DNA of 64,000 nucleotides from an uncultured Acetobacterium sp. (GCF_963664135.1 NZ_OY760905.1:744001-808000), one strand, 5' to 3'; shown: positions 1-9,606, numbered from the stretch's first letter. Numbers and translations: made by a program. The notes: generated by a model from the sequence alone, not told the origin.

Positions 1-159
1 CCCCAATACAACTATACCTGGGCCGCCAAAACCGGTTACCCATTAAAGATCATCCCCCATGCCGGCCATAATGCCAATGTGGACAATCCTGCAGTTTTTA
101 ATGCGGTGGTTGAGGATTTTCTGGTTAATTATCGTCTAAATAATCATCTAGACCAATGA
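1..159 (+). CDS. Alpha/beta hydrolase, C-terminal end (partial)
   Basis: The frame is open from the window edge to a TGA at 157-159, giving 52 residues. It contains HAGHNANVDNP, which fits the catalytic-histidine loop of alpha/beta hydrolases, followed by a closing amphipathic helix (FNAVVEDFLVNY). The rest of the protein lies outside the window, so the substrate cannot be judged. The gene ends 18 bases before the MerR regulator in the same direction, so the two may be co-transcribed. Family assignment rests only on the histidine loop. Confidence 0.6.
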   Translation, partial: PQYNYTWAAKTGYPLKIIPHAGHNANVDNPAVFNAVVEDFLVNYRLNNHLDQ

Positions 160-177
160 AAAACAAGGAGCAGCAAA

Positions 178-1032
178 ATGGAAAATGACCCAAAAAAACA
201 TATCGACGACATTGATCTTAATAACCAGAGCAACACTTTTCAAACCGGGGAACTGTTCCGTTACCTCGGTTTTACCCGGGATACGCTAAGACATTACGAA
301 GCCATGGGGGTTTTAAAGCCCTGCCATGATCAGACCAATAACTATCGCCAGTATGGTTTTGATGAAATTTATAAGCTGCTGGTTATCGAATTTTATAAAA
401 AAAGAGGTTTCGCCCTGGCTGAAATCAACCAGCTCATTGCCAATGAGCAGCTCATCCCTTTAACGGAGAACCTTGTTCAAAAGCAGATCGCCATTGAACA
501 AGATATCAAAAAGCAACAGCAGCTACTGTTAAAATTAGCCGACACCCAATCATTTTGTCAGTCATTGCCCCGACACCTTAATCAGTTTTCAGTGATGAAC
601 TTTCCGCTTTATGAGATTGTCAGCTCCTTTTCTGCCATTTCCGCCTTTGACGAATACCAAGAAAAGGTTCTTTCCCATATAAACCTCGCTGACGAGGATT
701 TGCTTTCCAATATGATCCGCTGTGTTACCTTTGATGCCGACCAGTATCACGATACCCAGATGCATCTAGTCGCCCCGGCTGCCCATCGGGAAATCGACAA
801 AGACTATCTGGACGCTGGCCCGTGTCTTCACATTGTCGTTGAAAGTGGCCGGTACAATGATGCCACCAATCAGGTCATTGAAAAAACACGACTGGCGGCC
901 TATGAGTGGGCAAATAAAAACCAGCTCCAATTAACGGGCACCGTATATCTGCATGTCCGTCTGATCCTCTTTCATGACAATATCGAACAGGCCTTTGTGG
1001 AAGCCTGGGCGCCCATTGATCAAAATAGTTGA
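178..1032 (+). CDS. MerR-family transcriptional regulator
   Basis: The 284-residue protein has a winged helix-turn-helix at about residues 20-95 (TGELFRYLGFTRDTLRHYEA, then the NYR wing), a linking helix rich in Gln and Lys at 95-120, and a C-terminal domain from about 135 to the end that probably binds an effector. MerR proteins activate promoters whose -10 and -35 boxes are 19-20 bp apart by twisting the DNA. Exactly such a promoter, with a G/C dyad in its spacer, lies directly downstream at 1058-1088, before two flavodoxin-fold genes. I infer that this protein controls them. The start has an AAGGAG site 8 bases upstream. The inducer is unknown. Confidence 0.9.
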   Translation: MENDPKKHIDDIDLNNQSNTFQTGELFRYLGFTRDTLRHYEAMGVLKPCHDQTNNYRQYGFDEIYKLLVIEFYKKRGFALAEINQLIANEQLIPLTENLVQKQIAIEQDIKKQQQLLLKLADTQSFCQSLPRHLNQFSVMNFPLYEIVSSFSAISAFDEYQEKVLSHINLADEDLLSNMIRCVTFDADQYHDTQMHLVAPAAHREIDKDYLDAGPCLHIVVESGRYNDATNQVIEKTRLAAYEWANKNQLQLTGTVYLHVRLILFHDNIEQAFVEAWAPIDQNS

Positions 1033-1057
1033 TCGAAATAGAAGATCAAAATAATTG

Positions 1058-1088
1058 TTGACCTGGGGGCTGCCCCCGGCTTTATACT
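1058..1088 (+). promoter_or_regulatory. MerR-type promoter (19-bp spacer) with operator dyad
   Basis: TTGACC at 1058-1063 and TATACT at 1083-1088 are separated by 19 bp instead of the usual 17. The spacer holds the near-perfect dyad CCTGGGGGC-T-GCCCCCGGC. Long spacer plus central dyad is the signature of promoters activated by MerR proteins. It lies between the MerR gene and the flavodoxin-fold pair. Confidence 0.85.
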
Positions 1089-1117
1089 CTAGACATATCA
1101 TTAATAAGGAGTCGCAA

Positions 1118-1585
1118 ATGAAAACAATGATTGTCAGAGAATATCACGATTTTATCCTTCCTGATTCATATACCCTGGATCTAAGCAAGCAAAATATAAA
1201 AGGTTGCACCGGCTGTTGGACGTGCTGGTGGAAAACACCAGGGCGCTGTATCCATCATGATTTGGATCTCTTTTACCATCACTATATCACCTCAGAAAAG
1301 GTCAGCTTTTATCTCACAGTATCCCAGGGGTTTGTCAGTGGCAAGCTGAAAACCCTGTTTGACCGGATGATCCCCCTTTTTCTGCCCTACACCAATTATG
1401 CTTCGGGCGAGTCCATGCATGATAAGCGCTATGACCGTTATCCTGATATCGAAATTCACTATCAGGATACTTTTTTAGATCCAGCCGAAAAAAAAGTCTT
1501 CGAAGACTATCTGCAGCGAACATTTTACCAGTTTCATAGCAAAAATATCACCTTAACTGGGGACAAGCAAGGAGCTCGACCATGA
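1118..1585 (+). CDS. Flavodoxin-fold NAD(P)H oxidoreductase-like protein, short form
   Basis: This is a 155-residue protein. The ATG at 1118 is preferred over an upstream in-frame start because AAGGAG lies 8 bases before it and because it then follows the MerR-type promoter. It carries the CTGCWTCWWKTPGRC segment of NAD(P)H-dependent FMN reductase-like proteins and the following region (VSQGFVSGKLKTLFDRM). The usual N-terminal flavin phosphate loop (NGSPR...NT) is missing. The next gene has that loop but lacks the Cys segment, and overlaps this gene by four bases (ATGA), so the two are translationally coupled. They may act as a heterodimer, which is inference. No substrate can be named. Confidence 0.7.
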   Translation: MKTMIVREYHDFILPDSYTLDLSKQNIKGCTGCWTCWWKTPGRCIHHDLDLFYHHYITSEKVSFYLTVSQGFVSGKLKTLFDRMIPLFLPYTNYASGESMHDKRYDRYPDIEIHYQDTFLDPAEKKVFEDYLQRTFYQFHSKNITLTGDKQGARP

Positions 1586-2223
1586 AAACACTGATCCTTA
1601 ACGGCTCCCCCCGGGCTGATCACGGGAATACCCAATTATTTATTGACCATTTTCAATCAGGGCTCACCCAACCGCTGCCGGTTCGCTATATTCTCCAGGA
1701 GAACCCAGAAATATTAGCGCTGGAGATGAATGATTATGACACGATCCTGCTGGTGATGCCACTGTACATCCATTCCATGCCCGGGATTGTGATGAAGCTT
1801 TTTGAGGAACTGAACCCTCATCCCACCAATCACAAAAAAATCGGTTTTATTGTTCAGGCTGGTTTTATTGAAAGTTCAACCGCACGATATCTGGAACATT
1901 ATCTTTCATCTTTAGCCCGCCGTTTAAATTACACCTATCTTGGCACCGTCGTTAAGGGGGATGCAGCCGCCTGTTCGATCCTGCCACATTTTTTCTTTGG
2001 CAAACTGTTTAAACAGCTCAACGCTTTGGGTGCCGAGTATGAAAAAAACGGATCTTTCGATCCGCACTTAGTCACAAAGCTGGGTAATCCGGTTGATTTA
2101 TCAAAATTTCAGGTATGGCTATTGGAATCGCCTCTTGTTAAACGACTCAATCAGATTGGGTGGAACTGGATTCTCAAAAGAAACGATTGTTTTGAAAATC
2201 GCTTTGATCAGCCTTATCTTTGA
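1582..2223 (+). CDS. NADPH-dependent FMN reductase / flavodoxin family protein
   Basis: The 213-residue protein opens with MKTLILNGSPRADHGNT, the FMN phosphate-binding loop of the NADPH-dependent FMN reductase family. The segment LLVMPLYIHSMPGIVMKLFE follows, as in that fold. Such proteins reduce flavins, quinones or nitro/azo compounds. The ATG overlaps the stop of the upstream gene, so expression is coupled and probably under the MerR-type promoter at 1058. The C-terminal 60 residues are not recognisable as another domain. Confidence 0.8.
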   Translation: MKTLILNGSPRADHGNTQLFIDHFQSGLTQPLPVRYILQENPEILALEMNDYDTILLVMPLYIHSMPGIVMKLFEELNPHPTNHKKIGFIVQAGFIESSTARYLEHYLSSLARRLNYTYLGTVVKGDAAACSILPHFFFGKLFKQLNALGAEYEKNGSFDPHLVTKLGNPVDLSKFQVWLLESPLVKRLNQIGWNWILKRNDCFENRFDQPYL

Positions 2224-2299
2224 TGGGATGCCGATTATTATCGCTCAATAGTTTTTGATAGTTACCCTGGAGTTTTGATTAGGTTGGGGGATGTCGCAA

Positions 2300-4486
2300 T
2301 CATGCCTCATCCCCCAGAACCTCCAGCTCGCTGAAGGCTTTGACAAAATCCTTGATCCCATAGTTTTCAAAGTCTACCTCAATCATAGTTTCATCTTCGC
2401 TGATGACCTGGCCGATGCCGTATTTTTTGTGGCTGACCTGGCGAAGGGCTGGCGGGACTGCTGATGCGGTGGGCTCGGCTTGGTTTTTGATTTGCGCTTC
2501 ACGCTCAAACTTTTGGGTGTCTTTTTCTTCGCTCTGAACCACCTGAACCACCTGCGCCGCCTGGATCTGCCGCTTCAGTTCCTGCAGATTAACGGGCTGA
2601 CTGGTAACCGATTGATTCTCGACCAACTGAGACGGAATCATATTGATATACCGGCTTTCGCCGGGGATCACCCGGTAGTCATCGGGATTGGTATAATAGG
2701 AAAGCTCCAGATAATCCCGGGCCCGGGTCATGCCCACAAAAAACAACCGCCGTTCTTCGGCTTCCTCGGCGGGAGTTTTCAGATGCAATGGGATCAGGCC
2801 ATAATTGATGCCGGTGATAAAAACCCGGTCAAACTCCAGCCCCTTGGCGGCGTGGAGAGTCATCAGTTTAACGGCGTCGGTCACTGCGTCGGTTCTGGTC
2901 TGATTTGGTTGATTTGATGCATTCGATTGAGTTGGCTGATTTGGTTGGCTGGTCAGATCGATACCATACAGTGCCGATGAATTAATAAAATCGCTCAGGC
3001 TGTCCAGTAAGGGCAGCTGTTTTTTTGCTGCATCCTCGATGATCCGATTTAAAAAATCCCGGATCACTTGTTGATCGGCCTGATAGCTGGCGGCGTTGGG
3101 ATGGATGTACTGGTCAAAATCAAAATAACCTTCCAGTTCCGCAGCCGTTTTGATGTTGGCACATTGCTCACGAAAACCTTGGATTCTGTCAAACAGTAGC
3201 GATTGTTCAACCAGTCCTTCGGCGACAATTTTCCGGGCTTTTTTCTCGGTAATTTTCTCGCCGTACTCTTTGTGAGCAAGCACTTCCACCGCCGAAGATA
3301 AGTCCTGATGATTCAGGCTCGCCCGCAGCAATTTGATCAGCCAGTTAAGCACCGGCACATCGCCGATTTTTTTCTTCAGAGACACTTCAAAGGGAATCTG
3401 GTTTTTGGCAAAGACATCTTCAAAAACCTTGGACTGGTTCTGGGTGCGGTAAAAAACCGCCATCTCACCGTAGGGCACCCCATCCTCATGGAAGGCCTGA
3501 ATCTTGTCGGCCAGATAGCAGGCTTCGTTAAAGGGGTTGTACTGTTTTTTCACCACTATTTTGCTGCCCGGTTCCCGAATGCCCTTGAGGTTCTCACCAT
3601 TTTTGAGAAAACACTTGGCCGCATCCAGGATCGAAGCGCTGGAACGGTAATTAATCGGCAGGGTCTTTTCAACGGCCTGGTATTTCTGTTTGAGGGTGTC
3701 AAAGACGTTGAGGATGCTGCCCCGCCAGCTGTAAATCACCTGATTGGGATCTCCCACCGCAAAGAGTCGGGTGTCTTTATTTTTCAAACCATGGATAAAA
3801 TCCAGTTGCAGCTGATCGCAGTCCTGAACCTCATCGATAATAATCCAGCGGGGGCAAAGCGCCGGGGTTTCGCCAATCAGAGTGGTGGCGTTCTGGATCA
3901 GATCAGAAAAGGACATCTTGTTTTGTCTGGTTTTTTCGTCTTTCAGTAAGACTAACAACTTGAGAATCTCGTCTTCATAAGCATCCCCGGAAGAAATCGG
4001 GCTGTCTGCCGAACAAATCCGGGCCGTTTCCAGCCGCTTTTTTAGGCGGTTTTTGTATTTAATCTTGAGCTTCTCGGTCTTGATAATCGACAGCGCCAGA
4101 TCCTGTTCTTCATCTGGGGTGATCACCTGAAAGGCGCTGGTATAGCCCAACTTTTCTAATGGCAGGCGGTTTTTGAGCAAGTGTAGAGCCACTGAATGAA
4201 AGGTGCCAAAGCCTTCCAGGTCTGCCTTGGGGATGGCAGGGTCAGACACCTTCAGCCGTTCTTTGATTTCATTGGCGGCCTTGTTGGTAAAGGTCAGCAC
4301 AATTATCTCTCCATAGCTAATCCCCACAACCTCATGAAGATGGCGGATCTTGGCGATCAGTACCGTAGTTTTGCCACTACCCACATGGGCATTGACCAGG
4401 CAGGTCTCACTTTCATCCCGGACGGCTTCTTTTTGATAGGCGTTTAACTGTTCCCATTCTTGTTCGTGATTTTCGAGCGCTCTCAT
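2300..4486 (-). CDS. UvrD/PcrA-like superfamily 1 DNA helicase
   Basis: A 728-residue helicase with the SF1A motifs in order: AHVGSGKTT (Walker A, about 33-41), LTFTNKAANEIKER (Ia), IIDEVQDCDQ (II), GDPNQVIYSWRG (III), NYRSS (IV), LMTLHAAKGLEFDRVF (V) and VGMTRARDYL (VI). The C-terminal VSHKKYGIGQVISED segment resembles the Tudor-like domain that ties PcrA/UvrD to RNA polymerase. Several motifs differ slightly from the consensus (EVQDCD for EFQDTN, DPNQ for DxDQ), and the protein looks like a paralogue rather than the housekeeping PcrA. It starts 10 bases after the MrfA-like gene, its AGGAG overlapping that gene's stop, so the two form an operon, probably for DNA repair. Confidence 0.9.
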   Translation of the reverse strand: MRALENHEQEWEQLNAYQKEAVRDESETCLVNAHVGSGKTTVLIAKIRHLHEVVGISYGEIIVLTFTNKAANEIKERLKVSDPAIPKADLEGFGTFHSVALHLLKNRLPLEKLGYTSAFQVITPDEEQDLALSIIKTEKLKIKYKNRLKKRLETARICSADSPISSGDAYEDEILKLLVLLKDEKTRQNKMSFSDLIQNATTLIGETPALCPRWIIIDEVQDCDQLQLDFIHGLKNKDTRLFAVGDPNQVIYSWRGSILNVFDTLKQKYQAVEKTLPINYRSSASILDAAKCFLKNGENLKGIREPGSKIVVKKQYNPFNEACYLADKIQAFHEDGVPYGEMAVFYRTQNQSKVFEDVFAKNQIPFEVSLKKKIGDVPVLNWLIKLLRASLNHQDLSSAVEVLAHKEYGEKITEKKARKIVAEGLVEQSLLFDRIQGFREQCANIKTAAELEGYFDFDQYIHPNAASYQADQQVIRDFLNRIIEDAAKKQLPLLDSLSDFINSSALYGIDLTSQPNQPTQSNASNQPNQTRTDAVTDAVKLMTLHAAKGLEFDRVFITGINYGLIPLHLKTPAEEAEERRLFFVGMTRARDYLELSYYTNPDDYRVIPGESRYINMIPSQLVENQSVTSQPVNLQELKRQIQAAQVVQVVQSEEKDTQKFEREAQIKNQAEPTASAVPPALRQVSHKKYGIGQVISEDETMIEVDFENYGIKDFVKAFSELEVLGDEA

Positions 4487-4495
4487 GGCCGTCTC

Positions 4496-7273
4496 CTACT
4501 CTTCCTGATTTTCTTTGGTTTTATTCTCTCTGACTTTATGATCACTTACTAGATTTTCATAACGCCGCTGCAATTTCTTTTTCTTGTCGGACGGATCAGC
4601 ACTCGGATCAGCATTGATATCAACATGCAAATCATCACGCTGTGCATCAATCCGGATCGCCAGCTGCAGATTTGCCGGGGCATCGGTATAATAACTGAAC
4701 AGATTGATCAAACTTTTTTTATTGGTGGCATCCATCACCCACTCCCGGTAAAAATCAAGCTGCATCACCAGAGTCAGCCCCTGACCGTCAACTTCCACCG
4801 CCGCAACAGCACTCAGAAAAGACCCAAAGCGCTCGCCTTTTTTTAGGAGATAATCGCAAAAGGCAGTCCAGTTTTCCGGAAGAGTGTCAAAACCAAAGGG
4901 CTTGTTCATTACGGGCACTAGCGGAGCAAATCCCGGATTGGTCAGTTTGATGCCCTTTGGCACCGCCAATTCTTCCAGAAAATTTCGCAGTCCCCAAAGC
5001 ACCAAGCTTTTGTCGAGATGATAATCCCCGATACAGGCGGCGCAGCCTTGTTCACAGGGGCAGCCACTGACCATCCGGATAGCATTGTTGATAATGGTTG
5101 CAATCAGATCAAAGGCTTTTTCAGCATAGCCCAGACCGCCGATGTAGCGGTCATAAAGATAGAGATAGATGTCCTCGTCAGAATCGGCACCCAAATCGAT
5201 GGCATTGTTTGAGACCGCCACCCCGATATCTTCCCGCTCGGTCATGGTGGCCATCATGGTCGCATTTTTAATGGCATAGGCCACCCCTTCAAAGTGATTG
5301 TTCCGGATGATCTGGCCGTTTTGACTCCATTGGATCAGACACCGATAAATACTGACCACATTGGCCGGGAGGTTGATCCAGGTGCTTTCGGTGTCGTAAT
5401 CCTTGGCCAGCGGGTTTTCGAACTGTTCATAGCCCAGATTCTGATGGTTGTGAAACTGGAGTTTTTTATACATATAGACCATTTCGTTGACATTGACATC
5501 ACCAAATGCTCCGCTGATTCGTTTTTCGATTTGTTTTTCGCTCGGTATTTCATTTAGTTCCCGGCTGGCCGCAATGATGCGGATCTGGGAGTGGCTTCCC
5601 GGCATGGTGTAATAATTGCCGTTAAAAGGAATCGCAAAGGCGGTGTGGCTTTCCAGATCCAGCTGGATCACCTCGAAGAGCACCCCGTCGTGCATGTAGA
5701 TGGCACCCTGATGGAGCTCCCGGAAGGCCTGCATTTCATCCATCTCAGTAATCTCCTGGTTGTTTTCCTGATTGATCAGTTTGTAGCGGGACTGGTCGAT
5801 GTTGCGCAGACTGAAATCGCCGGCGGGAAAGGCCTGGCCAGTCCAGGCGAACTTGCCGTTCTGGCTGGTCAGTTCATGGGCTTGTAACAGCACCGGAATG
5901 GTCTCTCCCAGATCGGGAAACAGGGCGATATCATCCAGGGTCAGCGGGATTTCGGCAGCCGCCGCCCGGATATGAGCCAGCTGAATCAGCAGATTGTTGG
6001 GATCGATGACGGCATTTTCACTGCTGCTTTCAAAAAGCCAGTCCGGATTGATGGCGATATACTGATCAAAGGGCAGATTATCCAAGATCAAATAATTGGT
6101 ACAGCCTTTACCACTTCGGCCGGCTCGGCCGGTCTGTTGCCAGAAAGATGCCCGGGTGCCCGGATAACCCACCAGCACGGTGGTATCTATTTTGCCGATA
6201 TCGATGCCCAGTTCCAGCGCATTGGTGGACACCAGCCCCCGGATAGCCCCGGTGATCATCTTGTTCTCGATTTCTTTTCGTTCCAACGGGGTGTAACCGC
6301 CCCGGTAGCCGGAGATTTTATCGGTCAGCGAGGGGCCGAAAAAACTTTCAGTTTCCAGCTTGTCCCGGGATTCTTTCAAGATGATTTCGACATTTTTCCG
6401 GGATTTGGCAAAAGCGATAAAGCTGTGCTCACCTTCCACCAGATCGGGAATCAGATCGGCGGCAATGGCGGTTGGCTTCAGTTGCCCCAGATCTTGCTGA
6501 TCCCGCCCGACAATCCGGGGTGGCTGCACCAGCAGATAGGTTCGCTGCGCAGCTGGGGAGCCATCCTGATCGATCTGAATAAAGGGCTGCCCGCAGATGC
6601 CTTCGGCCAGCTCCAGCGGATTGGCAATAGTGGCCGAGCTGCAGAGATATTGGGGGGCGGCATGATAATAGCGGCAGATCCGTTTCAACCGCCGAAAAAC
6701 ATTGGCCAGATGGGAACCAAAGGCGCCCCGGTAGGTATGGAGCTCGTCAATGACCAGGTATTTGAGATTGGAAAAAATAAAATCAAAACCAAATTTACTG
6801 TGGTTGGATAAAAAGGCACTGTTTAGCATTTCCGGATTGGTTAAAATAATATTGGCATTTTTGCGGATCCGGCTGCGTTCATTCACCGGGGTGTCCCCAT
6901 CATAGACCCCGGCGGAGATCCGGTTTTCGCCAAAGTATTCCAGATAGGGCACCAGCGCCCGGTACTGATCGCTGGCCAGCGCCTTGGTGGGATAGACAAA
7001 AACGGCCCGGGCAGTGGGATTAGACAAGATTTCCTGCAGCACCGGCAGCAGAAAACTCAGGGTTTTGCCGCTGGCAGTGGCGGTGGTGATGACGATGTTT
7101 TTCTGCGCCTGAGCCGCTTCAAACATTTCCGCCTGATGGCTGTAAAGTCTGGTGATGCCCCGGGTTGACAAGAAATCCCCGATTTCGGCGGACAGGCTGG
7201 CGGGAAAATCGGCATAACACCCCTCCCGTTTGGCAATGGTCTTTTGGTAAATGATTAAATCCTGGATATCCAT
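4496..7273 (-). CDS. mrfA: MrfA/YprA-like DEAD/DEAH-box helicase with DUF1998 zinc domain
   Basis: The 925-residue protein shows SF2 motifs: TTATASGKTLSFLLP (I), TNPEMLN (Ib), VIDELHTYRG (II), SSATIANP (III), STNALELGIDIG (V) and QQTGRAGRSGKG (VI). Near the C-terminus CPCEQGCAACIG supplies the clustered cysteines of the DUF1998/MZB zinc-binding region. This order is that of MrfA/YprA, which in Bacillus subtilis excises mitomycin adducts with the nuclease MrfB. No mrfB is visible here. The protein is longer than B. subtilis MrfA, with a charged C-terminal tail. Start chosen at the ATG with CAGGAG 8 bases upstream. It is followed by the UvrD-like gene in one operon. Confidence 0.88.
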   Translation of the reverse strand: MDIQDLIIYQKTIAKREGCYADFPASLSAEIGDFLSTRGITRLYSHQAEMFEAAQAQKNIVITTATASGKTLSFLLPVLQEILSNPTARAVFVYPTKALASDQYRALVPYLEYFGENRISAGVYDGDTPVNERSRIRKNANIILTNPEMLNSAFLSNHSKFGFDFIFSNLKYLVIDELHTYRGAFGSHLANVFRRLKRICRYYHAAPQYLCSSATIANPLELAEGICGQPFIQIDQDGSPAAQRTYLLVQPPRIVGRDQQDLGQLKPTAIAADLIPDLVEGEHSFIAFAKSRKNVEIILKESRDKLETESFFGPSLTDKISGYRGGYTPLERKEIENKMITGAIRGLVSTNALELGIDIGKIDTTVLVGYPGTRASFWQQTGRAGRSGKGCTNYLILDNLPFDQYIAINPDWLFESSSENAVIDPNNLLIQLAHIRAAAAEIPLTLDDIALFPDLGETIPVLLQAHELTSQNGKFAWTGQAFPAGDFSLRNIDQSRYKLINQENNQEITEMDEMQAFRELHQGAIYMHDGVLFEVIQLDLESHTAFAIPFNGNYYTMPGSHSQIRIIAASRELNEIPSEKQIEKRISGAFGDVNVNEMVYMYKKLQFHNHQNLGYEQFENPLAKDYDTESTWINLPANVVSIYRCLIQWSQNGQIIRNNHFEGVAYAIKNATMMATMTEREDIGVAVSNNAIDLGADSDEDIYLYLYDRYIGGLGYAEKAFDLIATIINNAIRMVSGCPCEQGCAACIGDYHLDKSLVLWGLRNFLEELAVPKGIKLTNPGFAPLVPVMNKPFGFDTLPENWTAFCDYLLKKGERFGSFLSAVAAVEVDGQGLTLVMQLDFYREWVMDATNKKSLINLFSYYTDAPANLQLAIRIDAQRDDLHVDINADPSADPSDKKKKLQRRYENLVSDHKVRENKTKENQEE

Positions 7274-7928
7274 AGGCGTTACTCCTGTTTTATTTATGAT
7301 AAAATCATACCAGTTATATTCAGGTTTGCAAGAGAAAAACGGTTTTGTTTATAGATGAACCTTTTATGGCTAAACTCATGTAAAATTGTCGACTCATTTG
7401 TCTGAATAAAAGCTGTCCACAATCGTATACGATTTTTATACAAACGTTTACATCTTGTCTATTTACTTTCTGGTGCACCGTGATATAATAGCTTCATATC
7501 AAAGATCAACTCAATCATTTTCAGGAACGAGTGATAAGTATCAATGTGTCAACCGCTCAACAACAATTACGACGCTGGCATTAAAATCAATGTACCGACC
7601 CGAGGTTGAAAGTGAAAATTTGACCATGATGAAATAATTGATTGAACGGCCGGGAAAACAATCTGCAACAAGCCAGATCTTCCAACCATTAAAAAGCGAA
7701 ATCTTTTTAACAGATGGATATCCCCTAATAAGTGTGTAATCTATAAACTGAGAAGTGAAAAAGAAGGTTTTTGATAAAATCAAAAGAAGGAGTCCAAAAG
7801 GATGACGACTGAGATTGTGAACTAGGCCGGTTTCGCAGGTTAAATTGTGGAATCGGCGCTAGTTCTTTTTTGAGTTGATTTTGGGTTATTTTTGGGGGTA
7901 AAAGAACCAGCACCGACAAATAAAAGAC
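7274..7928. other. Long region without a convincing gene
   Basis: These 655 bases separate the mrfA-like promoter region from the end of the HTH gene. Short open frames of 60-80 codons exist on both strands, but none has a good ribosome binding site or a recognisable product. The central part (about 7480-7640) has fewer A/T tracts than the flanks and may be the remnant of a gene, but I could not identify it. A small palindrome CGTATACG lies near 7426. Confidence 0.4.
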
Positions 7929-9386
7929 TTATTCACGTTCAAATTCATCAATCATCTCATCCAGTTGAGCGATGGTCTCTTCCCGGGACAGCACATAATT
8001 ACTATTGGGCAGATCGATGAAAAAATCGACAAACAGTTCCCTGATTCGCTCTTCTTTGAGTTCAATGGCTTTGTAAATAACCTCCTCAGCATCTTCATAA
8101 TGAAAGATCAGACGAATGGCTTCATTGGTCTGGAGAATTTCAAAAAAACCATAATTAGCGTAAAGCTTGTCCGACATCGCATATGCCTTGATCTCACCAT
8201 TTACCAAGTCATCCCTGGTTTTTCTGAGAAACATGAGCCCTTCTTCCCGGGTAAAGGGGTGGCAGATATCCGGTGGGAAGAAAATACATTGCCCCAGAAT
8301 AAAACCGCGGAGATAATCCAACGAAAAATAGGTGGTCATGGTCGACTTACCTTTCTGAAACTGGGCATATGTTGCCACGACAGCATCCAGAAATAGTTCA
8401 TAATGAGGTAGCTGCTGATTGATTTTAGATTGAATCAGTTCTTTTGTAAAATACAAGCCAATCGCTGGAAGCGCATTCATAAACTGATGGGTGACGGCGA
8501 ACTGATCCAGCCCGAAAATTTCATACAGATCCCGACTTTCAATAATAAATGAACCCGTCTTTTCCAGCAAACTCAAAAAATCATCGCTATAAAGCTTATA
8601 CATACAAGGATCATCATAGATGATCAGCTGTGAAAAATCCGATGAAATGGTCAATAACCGGTCGGAGGTCAAAATATAATAGGGAAACAGGGCACTGTGT
8701 TCAATCGCTTCGCTTTCTGAAAAATAAGCGTAGTTGGACTGATAGGACACATTTTTTAAAACCGAAATCGAAATGAGATATTTCAGTGCCGATAGGTATT
8801 TCGCGGTCGATGTCTCATCACTAATCCGGGGCAGATGGATAACGTCCTCCAACGCCAGGTGTTTTTTATTGCCCATCATTTGCTGAAAAATATGGTTGTA
8901 AACCAGCTCCTTTTCCCCAGGAATAAACATCCGGATTTGGGGAACCTCGGCGTTGAATAATTCCCGGTCGATGGCATTGCGAATCCTTTCCCCCACGGCT
9001 GTTTCACCAGCAATAATCTTCTGTAAAATTGTCGGATCCTCAGTGACCATCCTGTTTTCTTTTCTTGACATTTCTTTCGAAAATTGGATTTCCTGTTCGG
9101 TCAGTTCAGTAATCGTTTCAATCAGCTCGATAATTTTCTGGCGGTTATCATAGCGACTGGCACCCATTTTCTGGATCTCATACAGTTCGTATAGTTCAGC
9201 TTTCTCAACTACCGATAAGCGCAGGGTTTTAATAAATTTCCCTAAAAATTCTTTTGTGGGCAACCGTTCACCGGTTTTAACCCGCTGCAAGGTGGTTCGG
9301 TTGATATCGCCAATCCTGGCTAGTGACTGAACATTTTCACCGTTTTCATCTATCAGACTCTCAATTTTTTCACTGAATTTTGACAT
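7929..9386 (-). CDS. Helix-turn-helix (XRE-like) regulator with large unknown C-terminal region
   Basis: A 485-residue protein. Residues 15-55 (NVQSLARIGDINRTTLQRVK, then ERLPTKEFLGKFIKTL) form an XRE-like helix-turn-helix in which a helix reads LARIGDINRTTLQRV. The remaining 400 residues are soluble, rich in aromatic and acidic residues, with no transmembrane segment and no motif I recognise. It may be a ligand-sensing or oligomerisation region. GGGAG lies 7 bases before the ATG. It stands alone, with a 540-base gap before it and 655 bases after it, so no target is obvious. Function beyond DNA binding is unknown. Confidence 0.7.
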   Translation of the reverse strand: MSKFSEKIESLIDENGENVQSLARIGDINRTTLQRVKTGERLPTKEFLGKFIKTLRLSVVEKAELYELYEIQKMGASRYDNRQKIIELIETITELTEQEIQFSKEMSRKENRMVTEDPTILQKIIAGETAVGERIRNAIDRELFNAEVPQIRMFIPGEKELVYNHIFQQMMGNKKHLALEDVIHLPRISDETSTAKYLSALKYLISISVLKNVSYQSNYAYFSESEAIEHSALFPYYILTSDRLLTISSDFSQLIIYDDPCMYKLYSDDFLSLLEKTGSFIIESRDLYEIFGLDQFAVTHQFMNALPAIGLYFTKELIQSKINQQLPHYELFLDAVVATYAQFQKGKSTMTTYFSLDYLRGFILGQCIFFPPDICHPFTREEGLMFLRKTRDDLVNGEIKAYAMSDKLYANYGFFEILQTNEAIRLIFHYEDAEEVIYKAIELKEERIRELFVDFFIDLPNSNYVLSREETIAQLDEMIDEFERE

Positions 9387-9513
9387 CGTCTTGCTCCCTG
9401 TTTTATGATCTATTTTTTGCCGTTAAACCACTCAACACAACATTGCGGATCTTTGGATTTGATTATAACATAGTTGGTTTTTAAGGACTAGCAGGTTTGT
9501 GAGGGATGTATTC

Positions 9514-9545
9514 AAAAAGCGCCATTCATTTTTAGAATGACGCTT
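9514..9545 (-). terminator. Rho-independent terminator
   Basis: On the minus strand AAGCGTCATTC pairs with GAATGGCGCTT across a short A-rich loop and is followed by a T run. It lies about 60 bases after the stop of the small gene at 9607-10017. Confidence 0.75.
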
Positions 9546-9606
9546 GGTCTTGATGCGGATTGATTCCGTATTTTACAATATTTGATTTTTTCGTTGTTGA
9601 AATGGC

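Noticed and set aside
2282-2321. GGTTGGGGGATG / CATCCCCCAGAACC dyad as terminator of the helicase operon
   Set aside because: It overlaps the stop codon region and has no T run on the minus strand.
3308-3949. Open frame of 213 codons on the plus strand
   Set aside because: It is the antisense shadow of the UvrD-like helicase, without a ribosome binding site or recognisable product.
5972-6811. Open frame of 279 codons on the plus strand
   Set aside because: Antisense to the conserved helicase motifs of the MrfA-like gene.
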